64,000 nt of DNA from Bacteroidota bacterium (GCA_947448725.1 CANFOM010000003.1:99094-163093); one strand, 5' to 3'; positions 18,935-29,861 are shown, numbered from the stretch's first letter. Notes: generated from the letters alone by a model not told the origin. Program-made: numbers and translations.

Positions 18935-19897
18935 TTATAAAATTCCTTCTTTCATTAAATCATGAATATGTATCATTCCTATATATTTATGATTGTCTGC
19001 TACAATCAATTGACTAATATCGTGTTGTTCCATTAAGGCCAAGGCTTCTACGGCCAATGCATTTGGACTAATAGTGACCGGGCCAGTATGTGCAATTTGA
19101 ACAGCTGTTAAATCTTGTAAACTGGCATACTGTTCTAACATACGACGTATGTCACCATCTGTAATTATACCTAATACTTTTTCTTGCTCATCGATGACTA
19201 CTGCGGCGCCTAATCTATTTTTTGAAATAGTTATAATGACTTCTTTTAAGGAAGTCGTATTTAATACCGAAGGTTTAGGATTTACTTGTGCCATTTGTCC
19301 GGCAGTAAGTGTTAATCTTTTTCCTAAATTACCACCGGGATGAAATTTAGCAAAATCGATTGCTTTAAATTCTTTTATTTCCATTAAGCACATAGCCAAT
19401 AAATCACCCATCACCATTTGAGCAGTGGTAGAGGCGGTAGGGGCTAAATTATGTATACAAGCTTCTTTGGTTACCGTGGTGTTTAAAATCCAGTTGGCTT
19501 CTTTGGCTAAATAACTTTCGGTATTGCCCACCATGGCTACTAATGTATTTCCAAATTGTTGAACTAGTTGCACTAAATTTTTTATTTCAGGACTTTCGCC
19601 ACTTTTGCTAATAATTAAAACAATATCAGCTGGATGAATCATTCCTGAATCTCCATGGATAGCGTCGGCTGCATGCAAATACAAGGAAGCAGTTCCAGTA
19701 GAGTTTAAAGTAGCTACTATTTTTTGTGCAATGATGGCGCTTTTGCCAATCCCGCTAATGATCAAGCGGCCCTTTGAGGAATAAATAGCTTTGACTACTT
19801 CCACAAAGGCAGCATCAATATGATTGTGTAAACCATTGATAGCTTCCGCTTCAATGGCAAGCGTTCTATTAGCAATGGAAATAATTCTTTGGTCCAT
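18935..19897 (-). CDS. kdsD: KpsF/GutQ family arabinose-5-phosphate isomerase (SIS + two CBS)
   Basis: SGIGKSAIIAQKIVATLNSTGT, LIISKSGESPEI, CBS repeats; start placed at MDQRIISIA because a TAACTTTG -7-like element (minus, 19916-19923) overlaps the longer ORF start at 19918. Confidence 0.85.
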   Translation of the reverse strand: MDQRIISIANRTLAIEAEAINGLHNHIDAAFVEVVKAIYSSKGRLIISGIGKSAIIAQKIVATLNSTGTASLYLHAADAIHGDSGMIHPADIVLIISKSGESPEIKNLVQLVQQFGNTLVAMVGNTESYLAKEANWILNTTVTKEACIHNLAPTASTTAQMVMGDLLAMCLMEIKEFKAIDFAKFHPGGNLGKRLTLTAGQMAQVNPKPSVLNTTSLKEVIITISKNRLGAAVVIDEQEKVLGIITDGDIRRMLEQYASLQDLTAVQIAHTGPVTISPNALAVEALALMEQHDISQLIVADNHKYIGMIHIHDLMKEGIL

Positions 19898-20066
19898 AGG
19901 CGGTATAAGAAGCAGCAAAGTTAATGTTTCGTCGACATTGAGACTCGATTTTTCAAAAAGCTTTATTTATTTAAAAATATTTGACCTAGTTTAAACAATA
20001 GTGAATTATTTTCGTTAACTTATATACCGACTCACACAGAAACAGCTGATTTTAAGATAATTACAA

Positions 20067-22322
20067 ATGGCCACCACCAAAAAAACCATAAAAAAGGCCC
20101 CGGCAGCCGCTAAAAAGGAATCCCCCTTTAGTTTAGCAGCCATTTTAAGCGCTTTGGAGCAATATTTTGGTTTTAAAGCTTTTAAAGGAACCCAGGAAAA
20201 AGCGATTTTGTCCCTTTTAAGTGGCAGAGATACTTTTGTGATTATGCCTACCGGTGGGGGAAAAAGCTTGTGCTATCAATTGCCTGCCTTAATGCTTCCT
20301 GGATGTGCCATTGTTGTTTCCCCTTTGATTGCATTAATGAAAAACCAAGTAGACTTAGTAAGAGGGTATAGTGAAAATGACGAAGTAGCTCATTTTTTAA
20401 ATTCTTCTTTAAATAAGGGGCAAATTAAAGAAGTCAAAGCCGACTTGTTAAGCGGGAAAACCAAATTGTTATATGTGGCCCCCGAAACTTTAACTAAGCA
20501 AGAAAATCTAGATTTTTTTAGTGACTTAGAAGTTTCATTTTTTGCAGTGGATGAAGCGCATTGTATTTCAGAATGGGGGCATGATTTTAGACCCGAATAC
20601 AGAAGGCTGAAAGAAATGATGGAAGAAATAAATCCATCAGTACCCATTATTGCATTAACTGCAACAGCTACACCTAAAGTTCAAAGTGATATTGTAAAAA
20701 ACCTAGCCTTACGCGATCCTGAAGTTTTAATTTCTTCTTTTAACAGAGCTAACTTATACTATGAGGTACAACCCAAAGTAAAAAAAGAAGTTACGGTTAA
20801 ACATATAGTTAGGTATATCTCACAACACAAAGGCAAGAGTGGTATTATTTATACACTCAATCGAAAAACCACCGAAGAGTTGGCAGACTTATTAAAAGCC
20901 AACAAAATAAAAGCAGTAGCCTATCATGCTGGGTTGGATCAAAAACTAAGGGCAGATAGACAGGATCAATTTTTAAATGAAGACGTCCAAGTTATTGTAG
21001 CCACCATTGCCTTTGGCATGGGCATTGATAAGCCAGATATTAGATTTGTAATACATTATAATATTCCAAAGTCGATTGAAAATTATTATCAAGAAACAGG
21101 GCGTGCTGGTCGTGATGGATTAGAAGGGAATTGTATTTTATATTATTCGCATAAAGACGTTTCTAAACTCGAACATTTTTTAAGAGACAAGCCGCTCAAT
21201 GAAAGAGAGGTTGGCGCACAGCTCATTGATGAAACTGTAGCTTTTGCTGAAAGCGGTGCTTGTAGAAGAAGAAGTTTGTTGCATTATTTTGGGGAAAGTT
21301 GGGCCGATACTAATTGCGGCAACTGTGACAACTGTTTACATCCAAAAGAAAAAATAGAAGCCAAAGAACAGTTGGTTCAATTGTTGAAAGTGATTGAGGT
21401 ATTGAATGAGCGTTTTGTTGCCGATTATGTAATTCAGGTTTTAGCCGGGGAATATACACCACAGCTTGGTTTGTATAGACATGAAAAATTGCCCGTATTT
21501 GGAATTGGAAAGGAATATGACAATTTATTTTGGAATAGCATGGTACGTCAGGCTATGTTGGACACCATGATTGAAAAAGACATTGAAGAATACGGTTTGT
21601 TAAAAATTACCAGCAAAGGGCATAAATTTTTAAAGAAACCCACAAGCTTTAAAATTGTATTAAACAATGTTTTTGATGACGCCAATGCAGAAGATGATGA
21701 GCAGGAAGATCCTGATGGAGCGGCCACCACAGACGACGTGTTGTTTGAAATGTTAAAAAGTCTAAGACAAACAGAAGCTAAGAAAATAGCCTTGCCTCCT
21801 TTCGTTATTTTTTTAGAAACCTCTTTGCAGGATATGGCTACTTTGTATCCTACTACTTTAGAAGAATTGGAAAGATGTCAGGGAGTGAGCAAAGGGAAAG
21901 CCATTAAGTATGGTAAGCCTTTTGTAAAAATGATTGAAAAATATGTGGAAGAAAATAATATAGAAAAGCCAGACGATTTTGTAATGAAGTCGGTGGCGAA
22001 TAAATTTAACCATAAAATTTACATCATCCAAAATGTAGATAAAAAAATTCCATTAGAGACCATTGCAAAAAACAAAGACCTTAAGCTAGAAAATTTATTA
22101 GAAGAAATGGAAACCATTGCAGCCAGCGGCACTAAATTAAATTTAGATTATGCCATTGATGAATGGTTAGACGAATATGACCAGGCCGAAATTTTAGAAT
22201 ATTTCAAAAATTGCGAAACCTCTTCACTACAAATTGCACAAGAGGAATTAAGTGAGAACAATTATTCTTGGGAGCAATTAAAAATTATGCGCATTAAATT
22301 CTTAAGCGTAGTAGGCAATTAA
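20067..22322 (+). CDS. recQ: ATP-dependent DNA helicase RecQ
   Basis: MPTGGGKSLCYQLPAL, AVDEAHCISEWGHDFRPEY, QETGRAGRDG, zinc Cys cluster CGNCDNC, HRDC-like C-terminus. Confidence 0.95.
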   Translation: MATTKKTIKKAPAAAKKESPFSLAAILSALEQYFGFKAFKGTQEKAILSLLSGRDTFVIMPTGGGKSLCYQLPALMLPGCAIVVSPLIALMKNQVDLVRGYSENDEVAHFLNSSLNKGQIKEVKADLLSGKTKLLYVAPETLTKQENLDFFSDLEVSFFAVDEAHCISEWGHDFRPEYRRLKEMMEEINPSVPIIALTATATPKVQSDIVKNLALRDPEVLISSFNRANLYYEVQPKVKKEVTVKHIVRYISQHKGKSGIIYTLNRKTTEELADLLKANKIKAVAYHAGLDQKLRADRQDQFLNEDVQVIVATIAFGMGIDKPDIRFVIHYNIPKSIENYYQETGRAGRDGLEGNCILYYSHKDVSKLEHFLRDKPLNEREVGAQLIDETVAFAESGACRRRSLLHYFGESWADTNCGNCDNCLHPKEKIEAKEQLVQLLKVIEVLNERFVADYVIQVLAGEYTPQLGLYRHEKLPVFGIGKEYDNLFWNSMVRQAMLDTMIEKDIEEYGLLKITSKGHKFLKKPTSFKIVLNNVFDDANAEDDEQEDPDGAATTDDVLFEMLKSLRQTEAKKIALPPFVIFLETSLQDMATLYPTTLEELERCQGVSKGKAIKYGKPFVKMIEKYVEENNIEKPDDFVMKSVANKFNHKIYIIQNVDKKIPLETIAKNKDLKLENLLEEMETIAASGTKLNLDYAIDEWLDEYDQAEILEYFKNCETSSLQIAQEELSENNYSWEQLKIMRIKFLSVVGN

Positions 22323-23393
22323 TTAGTGGGTGTAATTATTATTTGCACTCAAATAAGAGTTCACTCTTTCTGCAACATTTTTTCTTACACTTAGATAATA
22401 GAAATTATAATCTGCGATATGGAAGTTTTTTGTTTTGTATAAAAAGCTGCCCAAAAATTGAGGTTTTTTAGTCCACAAAATGCCTCCATGATTTATCGCG
22501 CCAACTACATGGGTAGTTATCTTATTGAAGTTATACAATACAGCACCTTCATTCAATGATCGATCTACCAAAGTGTCTTTTGAATTCCAAGAAATAGGGT
22601 TGGTTACAATAGATGTAAATTTTTCTTTTTCTACAAAGTCAGGGGTATAACCTTCTTGATAAGTTCTCCAAGCGCAAATGCATCCAATAGAATTAGGTTT
22701 TTCGCAAGGCTTTATTTGAACATAATCAGCAGGATCAATGGCCATGCCTACTACATAAGCAGCAACCAATTTTTTTCCAAGTGGTTTATTGTCAAAAAAT
22801 TCTTTTAATAAACGTTTGGCATGGGTCGATCCTTGACTATGCGAAGCGATAATGATTGGCCTACCCTTATTTTCATGTTCCAAATAATATTCAAAAGAAG
22901 CCTTAACATCTTGATAAGCTAATTCAAAGGCTGCAATGGCGATCACCGTATCTTTTTTATCAACCGGACTATAAGATTTAATATGGGCTTGACGATACCT
23001 AGGCGCATAAATTCGGCCTACTTCATTAAAGATACTCGCCTGATTGAGGATGGCGGTGTAGTCGGTACTGATATTTGTTTTAATGTCCTTAAAGGAGGCG
23101 TTCATTCCATAGGGCTTGGTGGAATCTAAATAGGTGGTAGGGTGTATAAAAAAAACATCTACTAATTGAACTGGGTGATAAGTTTTACTTAATTCGGCAG
23201 GAACGCTATCCGAAGGACTTTTTTTATTGGGATGAGACGCCCAATAATTTAAGTTACTATAGTCTGGCATGTCGCCTAAGTTCTGTTTTTCGTAGAAAGG
23301 TTCTAATTTGGCGTAATTGCTTTGAGCGCAGCTGCTCATCAAAACAATGATAAAAAGGGATAATAAAGTGCGCATTAAGTTTAAGTTTTTCAT
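22323..23393 (-). CDS. DUF3089-type lipoprotein (alpha/beta-hydrolase-like)
   Basis: Lipobox LMSSC; VDVFFIHPTTYL...IIASHSQGSTHAKRLL. Confidence 0.75.
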   Translation of the reverse strand: MKNLNLMRTLLSLFIIVLMSSCAQSNYAKLEPFYEKQNLGDMPDYSNLNYWASHPNKKSPSDSVPAELSKTYHPVQLVDVFFIHPTTYLDSTKPYGMNASFKDIKTNISTDYTAILNQASIFNEVGRIYAPRYRQAHIKSYSPVDKKDTVIAIAAFELAYQDVKASFEYYLEHENKGRPIIIASHSQGSTHAKRLLKEFFDNKPLGKKLVAAYVVGMAIDPADYVQIKPCEKPNSIGCICAWRTYQEGYTPDFVEKEKFTSIVTNPISWNSKDTLVDRSLNEGAVLYNFNKITTHVVGAINHGGILWTKKPQFLGSFLYKTKNFHIADYNFYYLSVRKNVAERVNSYLSANNNYTH

Positions 23394-23512
23394 AAGTTCG
23401 GATGCAAAGGTAAAGTAGCTTGTTCGAATTAGACAGAGCGGAGGCTATTTTGTTTAAATAAAACATGTTATGCTTAAAAATTAATATTTTTAAGGAGCAA
23501 TTCTAATTTACA

Positions 23513-24775
23513 TTGAAACTATTACGCCATATTCCTTTTTTAACAGCTGTTTTTAAACACAGCTTAACCGCCTTTGGAGGGCCTCAGGTTCATTTAGGTT
23601 TAATGCAACACCGATTTGTAGATAAACGCAAAGACCTTAGTGCCGAGGAGTTAATGGAGTATAACGCATTTTGTCAATTGTTACCAGGCGCTTCTTCTAC
23701 CCAAACCATTATTTTGGTGGCACATAAAAGAGGGGGCACTTCCTTGGCTTTTATTACTTTGTTGGTTTGGATTTTGCCTGCTACTTTATTAATGGCCTTG
23801 GTAGCAATTTTATATAGCTACTTTGATTTTAAACAAGAGCTAAAAAGTTTAAGCTTATTGCAACCTATGGCCATTGGATTTATTGCCAGCGCCACCATTA
23901 TGTTGTATCAAAAAGCAATTAATAGCACCATCACTAAAGTTATTTTTATTGTTAGTAGTTTAATTATTTTAATCAGCTTTAAAAACCCTTGGGCCATTCC
24001 TTTAGTCATTATTATGGCTGGCTTAGCTACCAATTTTAGCAAGAAAAGAATTCCCAATGACGGCGCAGCACCCAAAGCGGTGAAGTGGGGCGGCCTTATT
24101 ATTTTTAGTTTGCTTTTTATGATTGCCGGTTTTTTGTCAGAGCAAGCCTCTCGACAAAACTGGCATAATCGAAAAGCTTTTAATTTATTTGAAAACAATT
24201 ATCGTTTTGGTAGTATGGTATTTGGTGGCGGAGATGTACTCATACCTATGATGTATGAACAATATGTAGCAAGACCTAATTCGGAACAGGTCAAAAAAAG
24301 TAAAAGAGAGGTATTAAAAATATCCAAGGAAGCTTTTTTAACAGGCTCTGGTATGGTGCGCGCCATGCCTGGTCCTGTTTTTTCCGTCGCTAGTTTTACC
24401 AGTGCTTTATTATTAAAAGACAAAGGATTGGTTTGGCAATTTGCAGGGGCTTTCCTAGGAAGTCTCGGTATTTTTTTACCCAGCTTTTTTATAGTTTTAT
24501 TTTTTTTTCCTATTTGGCAAAACTTAAAAAAGTATGCCATTTTTTATAGATCACTAGAAGGTATTTATGCAGCGGTAGTAGGCATTATGCTAGGTGCCAT
24601 GTTGTATTTTATTAAAGACATCCTAGTCGAAATAAACCCCTTAAGCAGTTTCACTTTTATGAGTTATTTATTTGTTTTTGTAGCAAGTACTTATCTCATC
24701 TACACACACAAAATAGCATCACAGTGGATTGTACTAATGACCATTGCTTTAGGTTTTTTAACTACTTTGCTATAA
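23513..24775 (+). CDS. chrA: Chromate transporter (CHR family)
   Basis: TAFGGPQVHLGLM...CQLLPGASSTQ first half; FGGGDVLIPMM...GPVFSVASF second half; TTG start. Confidence 0.88.
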   Translation: MKLLRHIPFLTAVFKHSLTAFGGPQVHLGLMQHRFVDKRKDLSAEELMEYNAFCQLLPGASSTQTIILVAHKRGGTSLAFITLLVWILPATLLMALVAILYSYFDFKQELKSLSLLQPMAIGFIASATIMLYQKAINSTITKVIFIVSSLIILISFKNPWAIPLVIIMAGLATNFSKKRIPNDGAAPKAVKWGGLIIFSLLFMIAGFLSEQASRQNWHNRKAFNLFENNYRFGSMVFGGGDVLIPMMYEQYVARPNSEQVKKSKREVLKISKEAFLTGSGMVRAMPGPVFSVASFTSALLLKDKGLVWQFAGAFLGSLGIFLPSFFIVLFFFPIWQNLKKYAIFYRSLEGIYAAVVGIMLGAMLYFIKDILVEINPLSSFTFMSYLFVFVASTYLIYTHKIASQWIVLMTIALGFLTTLL

Positions 24776-24859
24776 AGGTTTTGTTAAAAGGTAAAAACCT
24801 GTTAATTGTCCTAAGTTCCGAATATTTTTAAACTAAGCTTTCTTAATATTGCAGTCGAC

Positions 24860-25594
24860 ATGAATGTAAAGCGCTACTTAATCTTATTTTTTTTAGTTGT
24901 TTTGATTTCCAAGACAAAGGCACAAAATACAATAGTAAGTGGCGTAGTGTATGATATTTCGGGAAGGAGACCTATCGAATCGGTGATTGTATTTAGCAAT
25001 AACAATCACGCTTTTACCGATTCACTTGGCAGGTATAGTATTGTAGTAAAAGCCAAAGATTCTATTTGGTTTTCTTTATTTGGTAAAAACACACATAAGT
25101 ATCCATTGGATACGGTAGAAGATCTGCGTAATTTTAATGTGATGATTCATGTGGCTGGTTTTGATTTGCCGGAAGTACGTGTTAGAAATAGCTATTACCG
25201 ACTCGACTCCATTCAAAACCGAATGGAGTACGCTCAATTTTTTAATTACCATCCTCCAGGTATTAAATTAGGTGGGGGCAATCAACAATTATTTGGACCT
25301 AATGGATTAACCATTGGTTTGGATTTAGACGAAATAATTAATATGTTTCGCGTTAAACGAAATCGAAATTTACAATTTCTACAAACAAGGTTGTTGAAGC
25401 AGGAGCAAGAGAAGTATGTTGAATATCGTTTTACCAAGCGATTTGTTATAAAATTGACCCATTTAGAGGGTGAGGAATTGAATCGTTTTATGAGTTACTG
25501 TAGGCCTTCCTATGAAGTGCTAGGATTATTAAACGACCTAGAGTTAGGGTATTATATTGAAAAAAAATATCAAGCCTTTAAAGCCCTTCATTAA
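24860..25594 (+). CDS. Secreted protein with carboxypeptidase-regulatory-like domain
   Basis: Signal peptide; VSGVVYDISGRRPIESVIVFSNNNHAFTDSLGRYSI. Confidence 0.65.
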   Translation: MNVKRYLILFFLVVLISKTKAQNTIVSGVVYDISGRRPIESVIVFSNNNHAFTDSLGRYSIVVKAKDSIWFSLFGKNTHKYPLDTVEDLRNFNVMIHVAGFDLPEVRVRNSYYRLDSIQNRMEYAQFFNYHPPGIKLGGGNQQLFGPNGLTIGLDLDEIINMFRVKRNRNLQFLQTRLLKQEQEKYVEYRFTKRFVIKLTHLEGEELNRFMSYCRPSYEVLGLLNDLELGYYIEKKYQAFKALH

Positions 25595-25680
25595 GCTACA
25601 CTTAAGGCCTTGGCCGTTCATCTATATTTTTTCCATAAAAAGTATATTTTGGCTATCTTCAAGGCCTAAAATTTAGCGTT

Positions 25681-26730
25681 TTGAGAAAGATATCAATTTT
25701 AGCTGTGGCTTGCTTATTTACTGCCTTCGGTTGTAAAGACAAGTCAAAAGCTTTCGATAAGTTTAATCCCAATGCACCTGTTACGGTGGATATTGCCATT
25801 GCTGCCAACCAACAAGTAGACAAAGTGGTAGAAGTAAATGGAGCAGTATCAGCAACCGATTTTGTGGAATTGCATGCAGAGACCAATGGGCGTGTGGTAT
25901 TTTTACAAATTCCAGAAGGAAAAATAGTTCAAGCTGGAACTGTACTTGCTAAACTGAATGATGCTGATTTACAAGCACAGTTGGAAAAAATTAAAGTTCA
26001 ATTAGAGCTAGCCAATATCAATGAACAAAGAAATTTACAATTGTTAAAAGTGAAAGGCATCAATCAAAGCGATTATGATATTTCATTACAACAAGTAAAA
26101 AGTTCTAAAGCCGATTTAGCGTATACTCAATCATTAATTGATAAGACGATTGTAAAAGCACCTTTTACAGGTCAGATGGGCTTGAGACAAATTAGCTTAG
26201 GGGCATTTGTAAATACAGCCACTACCATTGCGACTTTGCAAAAAACAGATCATTTAAATATTGATTTTACCTTACCTGAAATGTATGGATCTTATGTTAA
26301 GGTAGGTAAGAATGTGAAATTAGAAGGTATCAATGCGACCAACCAAAAGCTTTCGGCTGTCATCTTTGCTATTGAGCCTCAAATTATAACTACTACTAGA
26401 AATATTAAAGTGCGTGCAACTTTGCTAGGTAAAATGCTACCAGGAGCTTACGTAAAAGTTTATTTAAGTGATAATCTTCAAAAGCCTTCTATTTTGGTAC
26501 CTGCCAATGTACTTATCCCTGAATCAAAAAGCAAACAAATAGTATTGGTTAAAAATGGCATGGCTAGTTTGGTAGAAGTGGAGACTGGTTATAGAACTGC
26601 TACTTCGGTTGAAATTACGAAGGGCGTGAATGTAGGTGATACCGTAGTTGTGGCTGGTATGTTATTTGTAAGAAATGGCAATAAAATAAAAGTAGGTAAA
26701 ACAATACCTATTTTAGAAATTGCAAAATAG
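25681..26730 (+). CDS. RND efflux periplasmic adaptor subunit (MFP)
   Basis: VELHAETNGRVVFLQIPEGKIVQAGTVLAKLNDADLQAQL; TTG start; followed by the RND permease. Confidence 0.9.
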   Translation: MRKISILAVACLFTAFGCKDKSKAFDKFNPNAPVTVDIAIAANQQVDKVVEVNGAVSATDFVELHAETNGRVVFLQIPEGKIVQAGTVLAKLNDADLQAQLEKIKVQLELANINEQRNLQLLKVKGINQSDYDISLQQVKSSKADLAYTQSLIDKTIVKAPFTGQMGLRQISLGAFVNTATTIATLQKTDHLNIDFTLPEMYGSYVKVGKNVKLEGINATNQKLSAVIFAIEPQIITTTRNIKVRATLLGKMLPGAYVKVYLSDNLQKPSILVPANVLIPESKSKQIVLVKNGMASLVEVETGYRTATSVEITKGVNVGDTVVVAGMLFVRNGNKIKVGKTIPILEIAK

Positions 26731-26752
26731 TCCCATTAAATAGTATTATTAG

Positions 26753-29700
26753 ATGAATATATCTGAACTTTCTCTCAAGCGCCCAGTTTTAGCAACGGTA
26801 ATGAATATTGCTATTGTAATATTTGGGTTGGTAGGATTTTCTTTTTTAGCATTAAGGGAATATCCCGCTATCGATCCTCCCATAGTGAATGTAATGACTT
26901 CTTATACAGGGGCTAATTCAGAAGTAATACAAAGTCAAATTACCGAGCCGCTTGAAAAATCAATTAATGGAATTCCAGGTATAAGAACCATCAACTCTTC
27001 TAGTTCAGTGGGATCGTCCAATATTACTGTTGAATTTAATTTAGGCGTCAATTTAGAAACAGCCACCAATGATGTGAGAGATAAGGTAAGTCAAGCCTTA
27101 CGTAATTTGCCACAGGATATTGATGCACCTCCTATCGTTTCAAAAGCGGATGCCAATGCCGACTTTATTGTTATGATGACTTTAAGAAGTAAAACAAAAA
27201 GTGCTTTAGAATTAACCGAATACGCAGAGAATGTTTTACAACAACGTTTCCAAACCATTGATGAAGTAAGTACTGTGGCGGTTAGAGGGAAGCGTTTCTC
27301 CATGCGCATTTTCCCTGATCCCGATTTATTAAATGCTTATGGTATTGCTTTTAATGATATTCAAACTGGTTTGAATAAAGAAAATGTGGAATTGCCTGCC
27401 GGTAAAATTTATGGTCAAAAAACAGAATTCATTATTAGAACCTTGGGTAGATTAACTACAGAATCAGATTTTAGAAATATCATTTTAAAACAAGATGCAA
27501 CTGGTATTGTTAGACTTGGCGATGTAGCCAAAGTGGAGTTGGGTCCAGAACAAGAAGACCAAGGGGTTTATTTTAATGGAGTGCAAGCGGTAATGATTTC
27601 TTTGTCTCCTCAACCAGGAGCCAATTATATCAAAATAGCAGATGAGTTTTATAAAAGATTAGAGGAAGTTAAAAAAAGTAATAAATCTGATATTGAATTT
27701 GCAGTACCCATTGATAATACAAAAAGTGTTCGTAGAGCGCTAGAAGAAGTAAAGGAGACTATTTTCATTTCATTTACTTTAGTGGTTTTGGTTATCTTTT
27801 TCTTTTTTAGAAACTGGCTAATTGCTATTAGACCTTTAATTGATATTCCAATTTCATTGATTGCCACTTTTTTCATCATGTACATAGCAGGGTTTTCAGT
27901 AAATGTATTAACACTATTGGCTATTGTATTAGCAACTGGCTTAGTGGTAGACGATGGAATTGTGGTCACGGAAAATATATTTAGAAAAATAGAAGAAGGC
28001 CTACCACTAAAAGATGCAGCTAGAGAAGGAAGTAAAGAAATATTTTTCGCAGTTATTTCCACCTCTATTACTTTGGCGGTGGTATTTATGCCTGTTATCT
28101 TTTTACAAGGATTCGTGGGGTCTTTATTTAAAGAATTTGGAGTAGTAGTAGCCAGTGCGGTATTGGTATCTGCATTTGTATCTTTAACCATTACTCCAGT
28201 TTTAAATGTTTATTTAAACAGGAAGGACGGCAAGCATGGTAAATTTTATGAGCGTACCGAACCTTTCTTTAAAGGATTAGAATCTGGTTATAAAAATTTA
28301 TTAAATAAATTTTTGAATGTGCGTTGGATGGCATGGGTAATTATTGTTGTTTGTATTGGATTGATATTCTTTGTTGGAAAAAATATACAAAGTGAATTAG
28401 CGCCCATAGAAGACAAAGGGATGGTAAGGTATACTTTAACTTCTCAAGAAGGTACTAGCTATGAGGATATGAAAGGGAATTTAATAAAAACTATTCGTAT
28501 GATGCAAGATTCTATCCCTGAACATGCGTTTACATGGGGTAGTGTACCTGGGTATGGTGGTTCAAGTGGTAATAGTTCGGCTTCCGGAAGAATTGGATTT
28601 GTGCCTATTGAAAATAGAAAAAGATCTCAAACTGAAATTGTAAATGAGTTAAATAAAAGATTCAAAAAATATAAAGATGTAAGAATATTTTCCATCGAAG
28701 AACAAACTATTTCTGTGGGAATGATGTCGAGAGGATCTTTACCCGTTCAATTTATTATTGAAAATTTAGATTTTGCAAAAATTCAAGCAGTTATTCCTAA
28801 ATTTTTAGAAGCAGCCAGAAAGGATAAAACTTTCCAAAATGTAGATGTTAATTTAAAGTTCAATAAACCAGAATTTGATTTAAACATTGACAGAATGCGT
28901 GCAAGGGATTTAGGTTTAACCACTGCAGATATTTCTCAAGCATTACAATCTGCTTTTAGTGGAGCTCGTTCGGCCTATTTTATTATGAATGATCGTCAAT
29001 ACCAAGTGATCACTCAAGTAGTAAGAGGCGACAGGACCAAAGCCACTGATATTAATAAAATATATTTAAGAAATAATAGAGGCGAAAGTATTCCTATATC
29101 AAGTGTGTTGAAAGTAGTGGAAAATAGTAATCCTCCAAATTTATACCATTACAACAGATTTAATGCTGCAACTATTTCAGCATCACTCGCCGAAGGCAAG
29201 ACGATTGGGGATGGCGTAAATGCAATGAATACAATTGCTAAAAATTTATTGGATGAAAGTTTCCAAACGGCATTGAGTGGACCATCTAGAGATTTTGCAG
29301 AAAGCTCTTCTAATATTGCTTATGCTTTATTGTTAGCGCTTATTTTAATTTATCTAGTATTGGCAGCGCAATTTGAAAGTTTTAAAGATCCTTTTATTAT
29401 TATGCTTACAGTGCCATTGGCTATCGCAGGTGCTTTATTGTGCTTATGGTTATTTGGCCAAACCTTAAATATATTCTCTGAAATTGGAATTATTATGTTG
29501 ATTGGCTTGGTAACCAAGAATGGTATCTTGATTGTTGAATTTGCCAATAAGAAAAGAGCAACAGGGTTAACTTTAAAAGCAGCAGTATTAGAAGCGGCAG
29601 CGCAACGTTTTAGACCCATTTTAATGACCAGCTTAGCAACCGCCTTAGGGGCATTGCCCATTGCAATAAGTTTAGGCGCAGCAGCCACCAGTCGTAAACC

Positions 29701-29812
29701 TTTAGGCACTGTAGTGGTAGGCGGATTGATATTTTCTTTAGTGCTTACTTTATTTGTTATTCCTGCGGTGTATACTTATTTGTCTGGTAAGAAAGACCAT
29801 CCTATAGAATAA
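26753..29812 (+). CDS. RND multidrug efflux permease (HAE1/AcrB-like)
   Basis: LKRPVLATVMNIAIVIFGLVGF, REYPAIDPPIVNV, GLVVDDGIVVTENI, LIGLVTKNGILIVEFAN. Confidence 0.95.
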   Translation: MNISELSLKRPVLATVMNIAIVIFGLVGFSFLALREYPAIDPPIVNVMTSYTGANSEVIQSQITEPLEKSINGIPGIRTINSSSSVGSSNITVEFNLGVNLETATNDVRDKVSQALRNLPQDIDAPPIVSKADANADFIVMMTLRSKTKSALELTEYAENVLQQRFQTIDEVSTVAVRGKRFSMRIFPDPDLLNAYGIAFNDIQTGLNKENVELPAGKIYGQKTEFIIRTLGRLTTESDFRNIILKQDATGIVRLGDVAKVELGPEQEDQGVYFNGVQAVMISLSPQPGANYIKIADEFYKRLEEVKKSNKSDIEFAVPIDNTKSVRRALEEVKETIFISFTLVVLVIFFFFRNWLIAIRPLIDIPISLIATFFIMYIAGFSVNVLTLLAIVLATGLVVDDGIVVTENIFRKIEEGLPLKDAAREGSKEIFFAVISTSITLAVVFMPVIFLQGFVGSLFKEFGVVVASAVLVSAFVSLTITPVLNVYLNRKDGKHGKFYERTEPFFKGLESGYKNLLNKFLNVRWMAWVIIVVCIGLIFFVGKNIQSELAPIEDKGMVRYTLTSQEGTSYEDMKGNLIKTIRMMQDSIPEHAFTWGSVPGYGGSSGNSSASGRIGFVPIENRKRSQTEIVNELNKRFKKYKDVRIFSIEEQTISVGMMSRGSLPVQFIIENLDFAKIQAVIPKFLEAARKDKTFQNVDVNLKFNKPEFDLNIDRMRARDLGLTTADISQALQSAFSGARSAYFIMNDRQYQVITQVVRGDRTKATDINKIYLRNNRGESIPISSVLKVVENSNPPNLYHYNRFNAATISASLAEGKTIGDGVNAMNTIAKNLLDESFQTALSGPSRDFAESSSNIAYALLLALILIYLVLAAQFESFKDPFIIMLTVPLAIAGALLCLWLFGQTLNIFSEIGIIMLIGLVTKNGILIVEFANKKRATGLTLKAAVLEAAAQRFRPILMTSLATALGALPIAISLGAAATSRKPLGTVVVGGLIFSLVLTLFVIPAVYTYLSGKKDHPIE

Positions 29813-29861
29813 TGCCATAATAATAAGTGGACACTTTTAAAGAAGGTGTTTAAATAAATGC

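Noticed and set aside
23492-23513. Shine-Dalgarno-like AAGGAG before the chrA TTG start
   Set aside because: Spacing is long (15 nt) and Bacteroidota rarely depend on SD; likely chance.
27649-28191. 180-aa antisense ORF in the RND permease
   Set aside because: Typical antisense shadow in low-GC coding sequence; no recognisable domain.
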